Below, piece after piece: positions 27,817-37,069 of a DNA stretch of 64,000 bases. Below the pieces are notes generated by a model that saw only the letters and a program-made list of their open reading frames with translations, was not told where the DNA came from and searched no databases. The position numbers were made by a program, and so were the translations under genes. The number at the start of each line of letters is the position of its first letter. The stretch's first letter is position 1. This DNA comes from Bacterioplanoides sp. SCSIO 12839. Lineage in GTDB: Bacteria; Pseudomonadota; Gammaproteobacteria; Pseudomonadales; Oceanobacteraceae. The stretch covers positions 1,886,501 to 1,950,500 of the forward strand of contig NZ_CP073745.1 in the NCBI RefSeq assembly GCF_024397975.1. Reading direction: 5' to 3'.

Positions 27817-29064
27817 ATGCGGATTTTCAAATCATTGCCCTTATGGATTGGGCTGAGATACCTGGCGGCCAAACGCCGCAATCATTTTATTTCTTTTATA
27901 TCAGCCTCTTCGATGGTTGGAATGACACTGGGTGTTGCCGTGTTAATTCTGGTGCTATCGGTAATGAATGGGTTTGATCGTGAGTTGCGTGAGCGGATTC
28001 TCGGCATGGTGCCTCACGGTGTTTTATACGAGCGAGGCGGCATTAATGACTGGCAAGGGCTTGCTGAGCAGGTAGAGCAACAGCCGGGGGTTGTTGCGGC
28101 TGCGCCCCTGACTCGACTGCAAGGCATGTTGGGTTATGCCGGTCGGGTGCAGGGTGTGATGGTAACCGGCATTGATCCGGCTGCAGAAAGTAAAGTATCC
28201 ATTCTGCCAGACCATATTACGGATGGTGAGTTGGAGGCGTTAACGCCTAAAAGTTATGGTGTTTTGCTCGGTGATCTGTTGGCCAAGCGTCTGAACGTGG
28301 TTGTTGGCGATAAAATTACGCTGATGTTACCCGAAGCGACGTTATCTCCAGCGGGTGTTATTCCACGTATTAAGCGTCTGAATGTGGTTGGTATTTTCTC
28401 GGTGGGCGCTGAGCTAGATGCCAATCTCGCTGTGATTCACCTGGCGGATGCCGCCAAGCTGGCGCGGCTCAAGGCCGAGGCGCAAGCACTCAGGGTGAAG
28501 TTTGAAAATCTGTTTGATGCTCCCCGGGGTATCTGGACACTGGCTAGCAAGCTGGACGGGTATTTTACCGGTAGTGATTGGACCCGAACCCATGGCAATT
28601 TATTTCAGGCGATCAAACTTGAGAAAACCATGATTGGTTTGTTGTTGCTGATCATTGTTGCGGTGGCGGCATTTAATATTATTTCGACGCTAGTGATGGT
28701 GGTGACGGATAAACAGGCTGATATTGCTATTTTGCGAACCATGGGAGCAAAACCCTCAACTGTGATGGCGATCTTTATGGTGCAGGGCATTTCGATTGGT
28801 CTTGTGGGGGTTGTATTGGGCACGGTTCTCGGGGTGGCGGGTGCGCTATCCATTTCCGAGCTGATTGCCTGGGTCGAGCAAGCCTTTGGCTTCCAGATTC
28901 TCAGTGCCGATGTCTACTTTATTTCTTACCTGCCATCACAACTGTTGTGGTCGGATGTGGCGATTGTGACGTCAGCTTCTCTGACGCTGAGTTTTTTAGC
29001 GACTTTATACCCATCTTACCGGGCGTCCCGGGTTCAGCCGGCGGAGGCGTTACGTTATGAGTAA
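27817..29064 (+). CDS. Lipoprotein-release permease, LolC/LolE (LolF-type) family
   Basis: The start is set at the ATG at 27817 (MRIFKSLPLWIGLRYL), which places the first helix as in LolC and LolE; the frame is open 12 codons further to a TTG. The 415-residue protein has one N-terminal helix (about 25-45), a long periplasmic MacB-like domain, and three C-terminal helices near 275-300, 320-350 and 370-400. With LolD it extracts outer-membrane-bound lipoproteins from the inner membrane and hands them to LolA. Only one such permease is encoded here, which suggests a LolDF-type transporter with a homodimeric LolF. It overlaps lolD by 8 bases. Confidence 0.88.
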   Translation: MRIFKSLPLWIGLRYLAAKRRNHFISFISASSMVGMTLGVAVLILVLSVMNGFDRELRERILGMVPHGVLYERGGINDWQGLAEQVEQQPGVVAAAPLTRLQGMLGYAGRVQGVMVTGIDPAAESKVSILPDHITDGELEALTPKSYGVLLGDLLAKRLNVVVGDKITLMLPEATLSPAGVIPRIKRLNVVGIFSVGAELDANLAVIHLADAAKLARLKAEAQALRVKFENLFDAPRGIWTLASKLDGYFTGSDWTRTHGNLFQAIKLEKTMIGLLLLIIVAVAAFNIISTLVMVVTDKQADIAILRTMGAKPSTVMAIFMVQGISIGLVGVVLGTVLGVAGALSISELIAWVEQAFGFQILSADVYFISYLPSQLLWSDVAIVTSASLTLSFLATLYPSYRASRVQPAEALRYE

Positions 29065-29755
29065 TTTTAATGCGAACAATCTAGCTCTGGATGCGCAGGG
29101 TTTACGTAAAACCTATGAATCCGGCCCGCAGCAGGTCACCGTATGGCAGGATGTTAATTTGCAGGTTGCCGCGGGTGAAAGCATCGCCATTGTTGGTGCT
29201 TCTGGCTCCGGTAAGACTACCTTGCTGAATGTGTTGGGAGGGTTGGATGAGATGGATGATGGGCAGGTTGCCATCGCCGGGCAGTCCATTACTGACCTGT
29301 CGGAAAAAGAACGAACCCGGTTGCGCAATGAGCAAATCGGTTTCGTTTATCAATTTCACCACTTGTTGCCTGAATTTTCGGCGCTTGAAAACGTTATGAT
29401 GCCGCTGTTATTAGGTGGTATGAAGCGTAAGCTGGCGGCACAGCAGGCCGAGTCGAGTCTGGTCCAGATGGGTTTATCACATCGCCTGAGCCATAAGCCG
29501 GCAGAGCTTTCGGGCGGTGAACGCCAACGTACGGCCATTGCCCGGGCCTTGGTCAATAAGCCGCGACTGGTGTTGATGGATGAGCCGACGGGCAACCTGG
29601 ATCAGCAAACTGCGCAGCAGGTGGAGAATGCTATGCTGGATCTTGCGAATGCGTCAGACACCGCCTTTGTGATGGTGACGCACGATGTTGAACTGGCAAA
29701 GCGTATGAAGCGCCGGTACTTGTTGACAGATCAAACCTTGCAGCTGATGGTGTAA
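29057..29755 (+). CDS. lolD: Lipoprotein-releasing system ATP-binding protein
   Basis: This 232-residue ABC ATPase of the MacB/LolD group shows Walker A GASGSGKTT near 42-50, Q-loop region FVYQFHHLLPEFSALENV, signature LSGGERQR near 153, Walker B LVLMDEPTGNLD near 173, and a switch histidine in VTHD. The phrase FHHLLPEFSALENVMMP is characteristic of LolD. It powers lipoprotein release together with the overlapping permease gene. No second permease gene follows. Confidence 0.95.
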   Translation: MSNFNANNLALDAQGLRKTYESGPQQVTVWQDVNLQVAAGESIAIVGASGSGKTTLLNVLGGLDEMDDGQVAIAGQSITDLSEKERTRLRNEQIGFVYQFHHLLPEFSALENVMMPLLLGGMKRKLAAQQAESSLVQMGLSHRLSHKPAELSGGERQRTAIARALVNKPRLVLMDEPTGNLDQQTAQQVENAMLDLANASDTAFVMVTHDVELAKRMKRRYLLTDQTLQLMV

Positions 29756-29787
29756 GAGATGCAGGTGATGTAAGAAGTGAGGCAGCG

Positions 29788-30312
29788 TCAGGAGCGTCGT
29801 TCGCGATTAATGCGGCGCTTTTGCCAGTTGCTCATCACGTGCATTCGCCAGGCGATGTGAATGCCAAAAAAACCCAGCACTCCAAGAAAAACCCCAACAG
29901 TTAGCGAGCCAACAAACAGGGGCTTCCAAATGGCATTCAGCTCCGTCAGCACCCAATCCAACGATAATTCAATGCTGAATTCCCGCACCGGGCTGTCGAG
30001 CAACCAGGTGCCAAAAATATAAGTGCCATAAAACAAGGGTGGAATGGTGAACGGGTTGCTGATCCAAACCAGGCCAACAGAAATGGGCACATTGCCGTTA
30101 ATATAAAACGCCAGAAAGGCCGCGATAACCATCTGGAAAGGAAGGGGAAGAAACGCAGCGAACAATCCCACTAAAAACGCACGAGCGACTGATCGACGAT
30201 TCAGGTGCCACAGGTTAGGCTTGCTGAACAAAGGGCGCAGGAAGCCCAATGACGGATTGGCCTGAACCTGCTCCGGCGTTGGGAAAAGCTTTTTTAATAA
30301 CTTCTTTGGCAT
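29788..30312 (-). CDS. DUF2062 membrane protein
   Basis: This 174-residue protein matches DUF2062: an N-terminal charged segment, then RSVARAFLVGLFAAFLPLPFQMVIAA, the motif WISNPFTIPPLFY, and a final helix near 140-160 before a basic tail. Two to three membrane segments are seen. The function is unknown; the family is common in gammaproteobacteria and lies near comEC and lolCDE in Pseudomonas too. It runs opposite to both neighbours. Confidence 0.9.
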   Translation of the reverse strand: MPKKLLKKLFPTPEQVQANPSLGFLRPLFSKPNLWHLNRRSVARAFLVGLFAAFLPLPFQMVIAAFLAFYINGNVPISVGLVWISNPFTIPPLFYGTYIFGTWLLDSPVREFSIELSLDWVLTELNAIWKPLFVGSLTVGVFLGVLGFFGIHIAWRMHVMSNWQKRRINRERRS

Positions 30313-30354
30313 ATCCAGCGGCTCAAAAACAACCTACCGGCAGGGGCCGGATTC

Positions 30355-30369
30355 TGAGCGCGGATTATG
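30355..30369 (-). promoter_or_regulatory. Probable promoter of the DUF2062 gene
   Basis: On the minus strand CATAAT (30369-30364) is followed by CCGCGCTC, about 50 bases before the DUF2062 start, a further case of the -10 plus CGCGC discriminator pattern. Confidence 0.4.
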
Positions 30370-30439
30370 CCGAGATAACTATCAAAATACCAGCGGTGGG
30401 TATGGATATGCCTGCCTTGTCAGTGAGAGGCACTTAAGG

Positions 30440-32752
30440 ATGAGAATACCTCTTGAAACGGCAGCCTTGCTGTTAATTCTTTCTGTTATATCGGGCGTGT
30501 TGATGGCACCCCAGGTTTCAGCATTTATGGCACCGGGTGCCTTGATTCTGATTGGTCTGGTGTTGGCAATGTTGACCGGAATGCGCCAAAAAACATATTT
30601 TCTGCCAGCTATCGTGTGTTTCTTGTTGATTGTTATTGGGCTGATGAGAGGCGCACTGTGGCTGGAAAGTTCACTGGAGCATCGCCTACCGCTGGAATTG
30701 GATCGCAGTCGTGCCACGCTTGAGCTGATCGTGGAAGAGGCCGAACAAACCGAGCGTAGCTGGCGTTTCATGATGGCTGTTCAGTCTGTGATCGAGGCGC
30801 CTGACGATGTTCATGTGCGTCGTGTGCGACTTAACTGGTATCCCAATGATGATGAGCGGCTAAATGATCTTGTCCCTGGTGCAGTTGTGCGTGCAGAAGT
30901 GGTGTTGCGGGCAGCGAGGCGTTTTGCCAATCCACTGCCTTATGACTATGAGGCCTATATGCTACTCAATGGCATTGATGCCATTGGTTATATCCGTGAG
31001 CTGGCCATTATCCAATCACCATCTGTCTCATTGTCGCCACAATCACTTCGTTTGTTGTTAATGAAGCAGGTTGATGAGCAGTTCCCGATAGTTGTCGCAG
31101 CTTGGTTGAAAGGCCTGGTGCTGGGCGAGGGTAGTGCCTTCACGCCACAGGAATGGCGAATGGCAGGGTCAACCGGAACGCTGCATCTGCTGGTAGTGAG
31201 CGGTTTACACATGGGGATGGTCGCTGTCATAGCGCTACTGATGGCAGGCATTGGCTGGCGTTTGATAACGGCTGTATTTCGTTGGCTATTACCACGCAGG
31301 AATGTCGTGCGCTGGCAAAAGTATTGGTATCTGGCCTGGGTATTGATGGTTTGTGGAAGCTACGCTCTGGTGTCAGGTGGCGGCATTGCGGTTTATCGGG
31401 CTTTTTTAATGTTGGCTGGCGTATGGTTGCTGTGGTTTTCAACCCGCAAGGTGAATGTATCAGTGGTATTTACGATGGTTGTTGCACTGATTGTTTTACA
31501 TAAGCCATTAATTTTTACCCAAACAGGGTTTCAATATTCCATTATTTCCGTGGCTGTTTTACTGCTTTCATTCTCAGGGCGGAAAACCGGGTTCTGGTCG
31601 TCGGTGACTGCGCCGCAATTGTTTATCTTTATTGGCATCATTCCGCTGGTGTTGCACTGGAATTCACCGCTGAATGTTGGTCATGTATTGGCGAATCTGG
31701 TTGCGATCCCGCTGGTGACGTTTGTGTTGCTGCCACTGAGTTTGCTGGCCTTACTAGTTCCGGCTGTTACGTTGAAACAATGGCTGGCTGTGATTATCGA
31801 ACAGGCTGGGGAAACATTCTGGAGTTGGTTGCAGTGGAATGATGGTCTGGACCTGCCTCAGCTGCAAGCCACCATCAATCCGGGGTTCGGACTTCTGTGG
31901 CTGTTTCTTGTGTGGCTTTGGTTAAAACCAGTCAGTTTTCCTATGAATGCGGTTTTGGCCCTTGTGCCGTTAATGTTGCTCCCCGTTTTAAACCAATCAA
32001 CTCGTACAAAACCTTTTGTGATTATGCCGGATGTGGGCCAAGGGTTGAGTGTGATAGCCAGCGATGGTGATAAAACACTGATGTTTGATACCGGCCCGGT
32101 GTATTCGGCAAAATTTGATGCGGCCAGTAGTATTCTGATTCCCATTTTGAGAAGTCATGGGCTTGAGCCGGATGTGGTGGTGATCAGTCATTCTGATAAC
32201 GACCACTCGGGTGGTGATGCTGCCTTACTCGCCAGTTATCCGAATTCTCAGCGTTATTATGGTCAGCCGGATTCACGGCAACAGTCCTGCCATCAGAATC
32301 AAGATTTGCAATCCCTGAGCGATGACCTGCATTATCGATTCTTGCTCTATAAGCTGGATCTAAAAAACGATAACAATCAATCGTGTGTGGTTCAGCTGGA
32401 GTGGTTTGGTCACCGAATTTTACTGCCGGGTGATATTGATGCGGCAGTGGAGTCTCAGTTGGTCGCTCGTTACGGTAATGAGTTGAAGTCCGACATCCTA
32501 GTTGCTCCGCATCATGGTTCAGCGACCAGCTCATCACAATTGTTTATTGATGTCGTGGCGCCGCAACAAGTATGGTTTTCCGCTGGCTTTAATCATCGTT
32601 ATGGACATCCGCACAAGCGGGTAAGGGCACGTTATCAAAATGCATCCATAAAGATTCATAACACGGCTGATGCAGGGGCGCTGATGATGAATGTCGCTGG
32701 AGATGTGTTGACTGAGCGCCAGGGCTGGCAAAAGCCATGGTTATATCACTGA
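30440..32752 (+). CDS. comEC: DNA internalisation competence protein ComEC/Rec2
   Basis: This 770-residue inner membrane channel carries single-stranded DNA into the cytoplasm during natural transformation. The N-terminus has hydrophobic helices and an OB-like DUF4131 region (about 80-200). The competence domain follows with WLKGLVLGEGSAFTPQEWRMAG and LLVVSGLHMGM near 225-270 and many helices to about 510. A C-terminal metallo-beta-lactamase domain carries VISHSDNDHSGGDA near 585 and VAPHHGSATSS near 690. The full-length plan suggests a working protein. Its promoter region overlaps that of the divergent DUF2062 gene. Confidence 0.94.
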   Translation: MRIPLETAALLLILSVISGVLMAPQVSAFMAPGALILIGLVLAMLTGMRQKTYFLPAIVCFLLIVIGLMRGALWLESSLEHRLPLELDRSRATLELIVEEAEQTERSWRFMMAVQSVIEAPDDVHVRRVRLNWYPNDDERLNDLVPGAVVRAEVVLRAARRFANPLPYDYEAYMLLNGIDAIGYIRELAIIQSPSVSLSPQSLRLLLMKQVDEQFPIVVAAWLKGLVLGEGSAFTPQEWRMAGSTGTLHLLVVSGLHMGMVAVIALLMAGIGWRLITAVFRWLLPRRNVVRWQKYWYLAWVLMVCGSYALVSGGGIAVYRAFLMLAGVWLLWFSTRKVNVSVVFTMVVALIVLHKPLIFTQTGFQYSIISVAVLLLSFSGRKTGFWSSVTAPQLFIFIGIIPLVLHWNSPLNVGHVLANLVAIPLVTFVLLPLSLLALLVPAVTLKQWLAVIIEQAGETFWSWLQWNDGLDLPQLQATINPGFGLLWLFLVWLWLKPVSFPMNAVLALVPLMLLPVLNQSTRTKPFVIMPDVGQGLSVIASDGDKTLMFDTGPVYSAKFDAASSILIPILRSHGLEPDVVVISHSDNDHSGGDAALLASYPNSQRYYGQPDSRQQSCHQNQDLQSLSDDLHYRFLLYKLDLKNDNNQSCVVQLEWFGHRILLPGDIDAAVESQLVARYGNELKSDILVAPHHGSATSSSQLFIDVVAPQQVWFSAGFNHRYGHPHKRVRARYQNASIKIHNTADAGALMMNVAGDVLTERQGWQKPWLYH

Positions 32753-32859
32753 GTAGTTGTATCCCTGGTAGTTGCAGTTCTGAATGGTTGCTGTTCTGAG
32801 TAAATATCCCTTTGATCAGTGTAAGCATTGATTTTGTTAAGAATTTTTAAACGCTGTGA

Positions 32860-32870
32860 TACAGTAACGC
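32860..32870 (+). promoter_or_regulatory. Probable promoter of the exbB-msbA-lpxK operon: -10 and discriminator
   Basis: TACAGT (32860-32865) followed by AACGCGC lies about 30 bases before the ExbB-type start, after the 145-base gap behind comEC. Confidence 0.4.
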
Positions 32871-32897
32871 GCAAACTGACTGGCAGGAGTAGCCTTT

Positions 32898-33530
32898 ATG
32901 CTGGAGATTATCCAGAGCGGTGGTTGGATGATGGTTCCAATCATCATTGCCTCAATTTTAGCCCTGGCAATTACCGTCGAACGTTTCTGGACATTGCGCC
33001 CGCAACAAATTGCTCCTAATGATTTGTTGGCGCGGGTTTGGGGTTGGATGAAGAATAACCAGCTCGACAGTTCGCGCATCAAAGAATTACGTGGTTCTTC
33101 TCCGCTTGGGCGCGTATTGGCAGCTGGCCTGCTGAACTCCCGTCATGGCCGTACCATAATGAAAGAAAGCATTGAAGAAGTCGCTTCCCATGAAGTACAT
33201 GAAATGGAGCGTTACCTGAATGCACTGGGTACCATTGCCGCGGTTGCGCCATTGATGGGCTTATTAGGTACCGTGATTGGCATGATCAAGGTTTTCTCAG
33301 AGATTGTGATTGCCGGTACCGGTCAGGCTAATTTATTGGCAGGTGGTATCTCGGAAGCATTGATCACCACCGCAGCGGGTATGGTAGTTGCAATTCCTGC
33401 ACTGATTGCGCACCGCATGCTGCAGCGTCGTGTTGATGAAGTGGTTGTCTTTATGGAGCAGGAAGCCATTAAACTGGTTGATGTGTTGCACGGCGAGCGT
33501 GAAGTTGTCGATAACGATGAGGCCGCTTAA
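32898..33530 (+). CDS. MotA/TolQ/ExbB family proton channel protein
   Basis: This 210-residue inner membrane protein has three helices (about 8-28, 108-135 and 152-178) and the family phrases LGTIAAVAPLMGLLGTVIGMI and GGISEALITTAAGMVVAIPALI. With ExbD it forms a proton-driven motor that energises an outer-membrane or envelope process. In this position (comEC-exbB-exbD-msbA) the pair is conserved in Pseudomonas and relatives, but its client is not TonB as far as the context shows, since no tonB gene adjoins. It abuts the exbD gene directly. Confidence 0.93.
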   Translation: MLEIIQSGGWMMVPIIIASILALAITVERFWTLRPQQIAPNDLLARVWGWMKNNQLDSSRIKELRGSSPLGRVLAAGLLNSRHGRTIMKESIEEVASHEVHEMERYLNALGTIAAVAPLMGLLGTVIGMIKVFSEIVIAGTGQANLLAGGISEALITTAAGMVVAIPALIAHRMLQRRVDEVVVFMEQEAIKLVDVLHGEREVVDNDEAA

Positions 33531-33953
33531 GTGAACTTTAAACGTCAGAACCGGGAAGAAATAGCGGTTAATCTGACACCGCTGATTGATATTGTGTTTC
33601 TGCTGCTGATTTTCTTTATGGTGTCGACCACCTTTACCAAAGAAAATCATCTGAGCATTGATTTGCCAGAGGCCAGTGCCGAAGCAAGCGATGCACCGCT
33701 GCAGGCGCTTGAAATTCTGATTTCAGCGTCCGGTGAATACTCGGTGAACGATCAGGCCTTGATTAATTCTCAGCTGGATACACTCAAACGCGGTTTGCAA
33801 AAGCTGCTGGGTGATCGCGAAACGGCGCCGGTTATTATTACCGCGGATGCCAAAACGCCACACGAAGCGGTGGTCAGAGCGATGGACGCCGCCGGCCAGT
33901 TAGGCCTGGTTAATCTGAGCATTACCACGCGTCAGCCTGCTGAAGCTCCATAA
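33531..33953 (+). CDS. ExbD/TolR family biopolymer transport protein
   Basis: This 140-residue protein starts with GTG immediately after the exbB stop. One N-terminal helix (about 15-37) contains the proton-carrying aspartate in NLTPLIDIVFLLLIFF, the hallmark of ExbD/TolR. The periplasmic part ends in a typical VVRAMDAAGQLGLVNLSITT segment. It works with the preceding ExbB-type protein. Confidence 0.93.
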   Translation: MNFKRQNREEIAVNLTPLIDIVFLLLIFFMVSTTFTKENHLSIDLPEASAEASDAPLQALEILISASGEYSVNDQALINSQLDTLKRGLQKLLGDRETAPVIITADAKTPHEAVVRAMDAAGQLGLVNLSITTRQPAEAP

Positions 33954-33976
33954 TTTGAAATATCCGACCATTTGAG

Positions 33977-35770
33977 ATGTCCGACCCTTTGAAAAACACG
34001 GCTAAACCCGCGATCACAACCACTGCTGACATGGCTGAAAATTACACCACCGGGCGCTTATACAAGCGCCTGCTTTCGTATGTGTGGCCACATAAATTTG
34101 CCTTTGCGGTAAGCATTTTTGGCTTTATGTTATTTGCCACCGCCGCGCCAGCAATGGCGTGGATGATGGGGGAAGTTCAGGCCACGCTTAATGACCCTCA
34201 GCAACAGCGCATTTTGCTGCTGATTGCCACTCTGGTAGGTATTTTTATGTATCGCGGAGTAGCGACCTTTTTGGGTAAATACTTTACCGCGATTGTTGGT
34301 CGTAGCGTGGTGCATACCTTACGTACAGAACTGTTTGAACAGATGATGCGCCTGCCCACCAGCTACTACGACAAAGAATCCCGTGGCCGTCTGATTTCGC
34401 GTATTACTTTTGATATTGAACAGGTAACCGGTGCTTCAACCAAGGCACTGACGATTCTGGTTCAGGAAGGTATGACGGTGATTTTCCTGATGGGATACCT
34501 GATTTACCTCGATTACACCCTGACCTTTATTTTTCTTGCGTTGGTGCCCGTGATTGGTGCCTTAGTTGGGCTGGCCAGTCGCTTTTTCCGCAAATACAGC
34601 CGCCGGATTCAGAAATCCATCGGTAATGTGACTCAGGTGGCCAACGAAACCATTAATGGTTTTCGTGAAGTGCGTACCTTTGGTGGTCGGGAGTATGAAG
34701 AGCAACGCTTCCTGAAAACCAGCGAATACAACCGCAAACAAGCGTTGAAATTCGCCCTGACCAACGCCGTCAATGTGCCGCTGAATCAGCAGATTGTGGC
34801 ACTGGGTTTGGGTGCTATGGTGTACTTTATGTTCCAGCGGGTATCCGCTGGCAGCATGAGCAGTGAAGAGTTTATGGTGTTTATCACCGCCGCTTCACTC
34901 ATTGCCAAGCCAATTCGGGCGCTGACCAATATCAACTCGGTGATTCAGAAAGGGGTGGTTGCAGCAGAGTCCGTTTTCACCATTCTGGATACCGATCAGG
35001 AAGTCGACAAGGGTGATCAGCAGCTTGATTGTTGTCGTGGCGACTTGCGTTTTGACGCTGTTAGCTTCCGTTACGAAAATGCCGAAACTAACGCACTGAA
35101 TAACATCAAGCTGGATGTAAAAGCCGGTACGTCGGTGGCTTTTGTGGGTAAATCCGGCAGTGGTAAGTCAACTCTGGCCAACCTGATTCCACGTTTCTAT
35201 GACGTAAGTGAAGGGCGTATTTGCCTGGACGGTATCGACATTCGTGATCTTACTCTGGATAACCTGCGCCAACAGGTGGCTATCGTCAGTCAGAATGTCA
35301 CTCTGTTTAACGGTTCTATTAAAGACAATATCGCTTACGGTGCCTTAAGCACTAAAAGCGATGATGAAATTTTTGCTGCGGCTAAAGCGGCTCACGTTGA
35401 CGAGTTTGTTGAAAAGCTGGAAGACGGCTTTGATACCGAAGTGGGCGAGAGCGGGGTGTTGCTTTCCGGCGGCCAGCGCCAGCGTATTGCTATTGCCCGG
35501 GCATTACTGAAAGATGCACCGATTCTGATTCTTGATGAAGCCACCTCCGCGCTGGACACCCAGTCAGAGCGTCATATTCAGGCAGCGATGGAAGAAGTTA
35601 TGAAAGGTCGTACTACCTTTGTGATTGCCCACCGCCTGAGCACCATCGAAAGCGTGGATCGCATTATTGTGGTCGATAAAGGTGAAATCAAAGAAGATGG
35701 CAGCCACGACGAGTTATTGCAGCAGCAGGGCTTATACGCCCAGCTGCATCAGCTTCAGGATCTGGATTAA
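33977..35770 (+). CDS. msbA: Lipid A export ABC transporter MsbA
   Basis: This 597-residue half-transporter has six membrane helices in residues 35-330 and a nucleotide-binding domain in 360-595. It shows Walker A GKSGSGKST, signature LSGGQRQR, Walker B ILILDEATSALD and switch histidine AHRLST. It flips lipid A-core from the inner to the outer leaflet of the inner membrane. Adjacent lpxK (6 bases downstream) and the conserved exbB-exbD neighbours support MsbA over other ABC exporters. The N-terminus is about 15 residues longer than the enterobacterial protein. Confidence 0.95.
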   Translation: MSDPLKNTAKPAITTTADMAENYTTGRLYKRLLSYVWPHKFAFAVSIFGFMLFATAAPAMAWMMGEVQATLNDPQQQRILLLIATLVGIFMYRGVATFLGKYFTAIVGRSVVHTLRTELFEQMMRLPTSYYDKESRGRLISRITFDIEQVTGASTKALTILVQEGMTVIFLMGYLIYLDYTLTFIFLALVPVIGALVGLASRFFRKYSRRIQKSIGNVTQVANETINGFREVRTFGGREYEEQRFLKTSEYNRKQALKFALTNAVNVPLNQQIVALGLGAMVYFMFQRVSAGSMSSEEFMVFITAASLIAKPIRALTNINSVIQKGVVAAESVFTILDTDQEVDKGDQQLDCCRGDLRFDAVSFRYENAETNALNNIKLDVKAGTSVAFVGKSGSGKSTLANLIPRFYDVSEGRICLDGIDIRDLTLDNLRQQVAIVSQNVTLFNGSIKDNIAYGALSTKSDDEIFAAAKAAHVDEFVEKLEDGFDTEVGESGVLLSGGQRQRIAIARALLKDAPILILDEATSALDTQSERHIQAAMEEVMKGRTTFVIAHRLSTIESVDRIIVVDKGEIKEDGSHDELLQQQGLYAQLHQLQDLD

Positions 35771-35775
35771 GCCGG

Positions 35776-36768
35776 ATGCTGAACTGGCTGACACGCACCA
35801 TTGAGCATAATTGGTATCAGGCCCGGCCGGGGTGGAACTGGTTATTGCTGCCACTGTGGCTGATCGTTTGGCCGCTGGTCTGGCTGAAACGCTACCGTGC
35901 ACTCAATAACCCCACCGCAACCTTAGCCACGCCGGTTGTTGTGGTTGGCAACCTCTCCGTTGGCGGAACCGGTAAAACTCCATTGATTACCCAGCTCGTG
36001 GAATACACTCAGGCACTGGGGTTTCGCGCCGGTGTTATCAGTCGAGGTTATGGCGGCCGTAGTTCAGATTACCCGCTCCTCGTGGGGGGCGACACAACCG
36101 CTGAGGTGTGTGGTGATGAGCCTAAATTACTGCAGCAACGATTAGGTTGTCCGGTTGTGGTGGATCCAAACCGGCGACAGGCGGCTGAAGCACTGGATGG
36201 TCAGGTGGATATTATTTTCAGCGACGATGGCCTGCAGCATTATCGGCTGGGGCGTGATGCTGAAATTCTGGTCGTCGATGCCAAACGCCAATTCGGCAAT
36301 GGTTGGTTATTACCCGTTGGGCCGTTACGTGAACCGCGTTCACGTGCAGCAGCAGTCGACCTGGTACTGCAAAATGGTGAAGACTTCAGTGTTGAAGCAA
36401 CACAACTGATTAATGCCAAAACCGGTGAGCAACAGGCGCTGACTCGTCTGTCCGGTCAGCGTTGTCATGCGGTGGCTGGTATCGGTAATCCGCAGCGCTT
36501 TTACGATACCCTGCAGCAGCTCGGGGCTGATATTATCGAACACAGTTTTGTTGATCATCACCAGTTTGTTGCGACAGATCTGCAATTTAATGATGATCTT
36601 CCGGTGATTATGACCGAGAAAGACTGGGTGAAATGTACCGATTTTGCACAAGAGAATATGTGGTATCTGGCGGTTGATGCACGGTTAACCACAATGGCCC
36701 AGCAGCAGGCTCATCAACTGTTGCAACGCCTGCTTAGTGGTTCTGATAAGTCAGTTGTTTCTGATTAA
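35776..36768 (+). CDS. lpxK: Tetraacyldisaccharide 4'-kinase
   Basis: This 330-residue membrane-associated kinase phosphorylates the 4' position of the lipid A disaccharide precursor. The Walker A is NLSVGGTGKTPL near 55-66, preceded by one membrane helix near 22-38; the FSDDGLQHYRL segment near 150 and SRGYGG near 84 are family hallmarks. It lies 5 bases after msbA in the same operon, coupling lipid A completion with export. Confidence 0.96.
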   Translation: MLNWLTRTIEHNWYQARPGWNWLLLPLWLIVWPLVWLKRYRALNNPTATLATPVVVVGNLSVGGTGKTPLITQLVEYTQALGFRAGVISRGYGGRSSDYPLLVGGDTTAEVCGDEPKLLQQRLGCPVVVDPNRRQAAEALDGQVDIIFSDDGLQHYRLGRDAEILVVDAKRQFGNGWLLPVGPLREPRSRAAAVDLVLQNGEDFSVEATQLINAKTGEQQALTRLSGQRCHAVAGIGNPQRFYDTLQQLGADIIEHSFVDHHQFVATDLQFNDDLPVIMTEKDWVKCTDFAQENMWYLAVDARLTTMAQQQAHQLLQRLLSGSDKSVVSD

Positions 36769-36839
36769 GCAGGCGATCATTTGCGATTAAAATGAATCGT
36801 GATTAAAAATTAATAGTGAATAAAGGTAGTGAGAGCTCC

Positions 36840-37067
36840 ATGGATAAACAATTAGTCGCCATGCTGGTATGCCCATTGTGTCAGGGCAAATTAAAACTGG
36901 ATAACGACACCAATGAATTGTTATGCACATTTGATGGTCTGGCGTATCCGATTAAAGATGGCGTGCCGGTGATGCTGGACGGTGAAGCGCGTAAAATGAG
37001 CGAAGAAGAGAAGCTGGAAAAAGCTCAGGCTTCTCAGACCTCTAAAACTTCTAGTGACAGCGAATAA
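36840..37067 (+). CDS. Trm112 family zinc-ribbon protein (YcaR-like)
   Basis: The start is placed at the ATG at 36840 (MDKQLVAMLVCPLCQ); an in-frame GTG 24 bases upstream is less likely. The 75-residue protein has the CPLCQGKL half of a zinc ribbon and ends with the family motif YPIKDGVPVMLDGEARK, followed by an extra polar tail. Trm112-like bacterial proteins are encoded between lpxK and kdsB or murB; their role is unclear. Two bases separate it from the phosphatase gene. Confidence 0.9.
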   Translation: MDKQLVAMLVCPLCQGKLKLDNDTNELLCTFDGLAYPIKDGVPVMLDGEARKMSEEEKLEKAQASQTSKTSSDSE

Positions 37068-37069
37068 CC

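Noticed and set aside
33976-36768. The ABC exporter as a drug or toxin exporter rather than MsbA
   Set aside because: Direct linkage to lpxK and the exbB/exbD pair, in the order known for lipid A export loci, favours MsbA.
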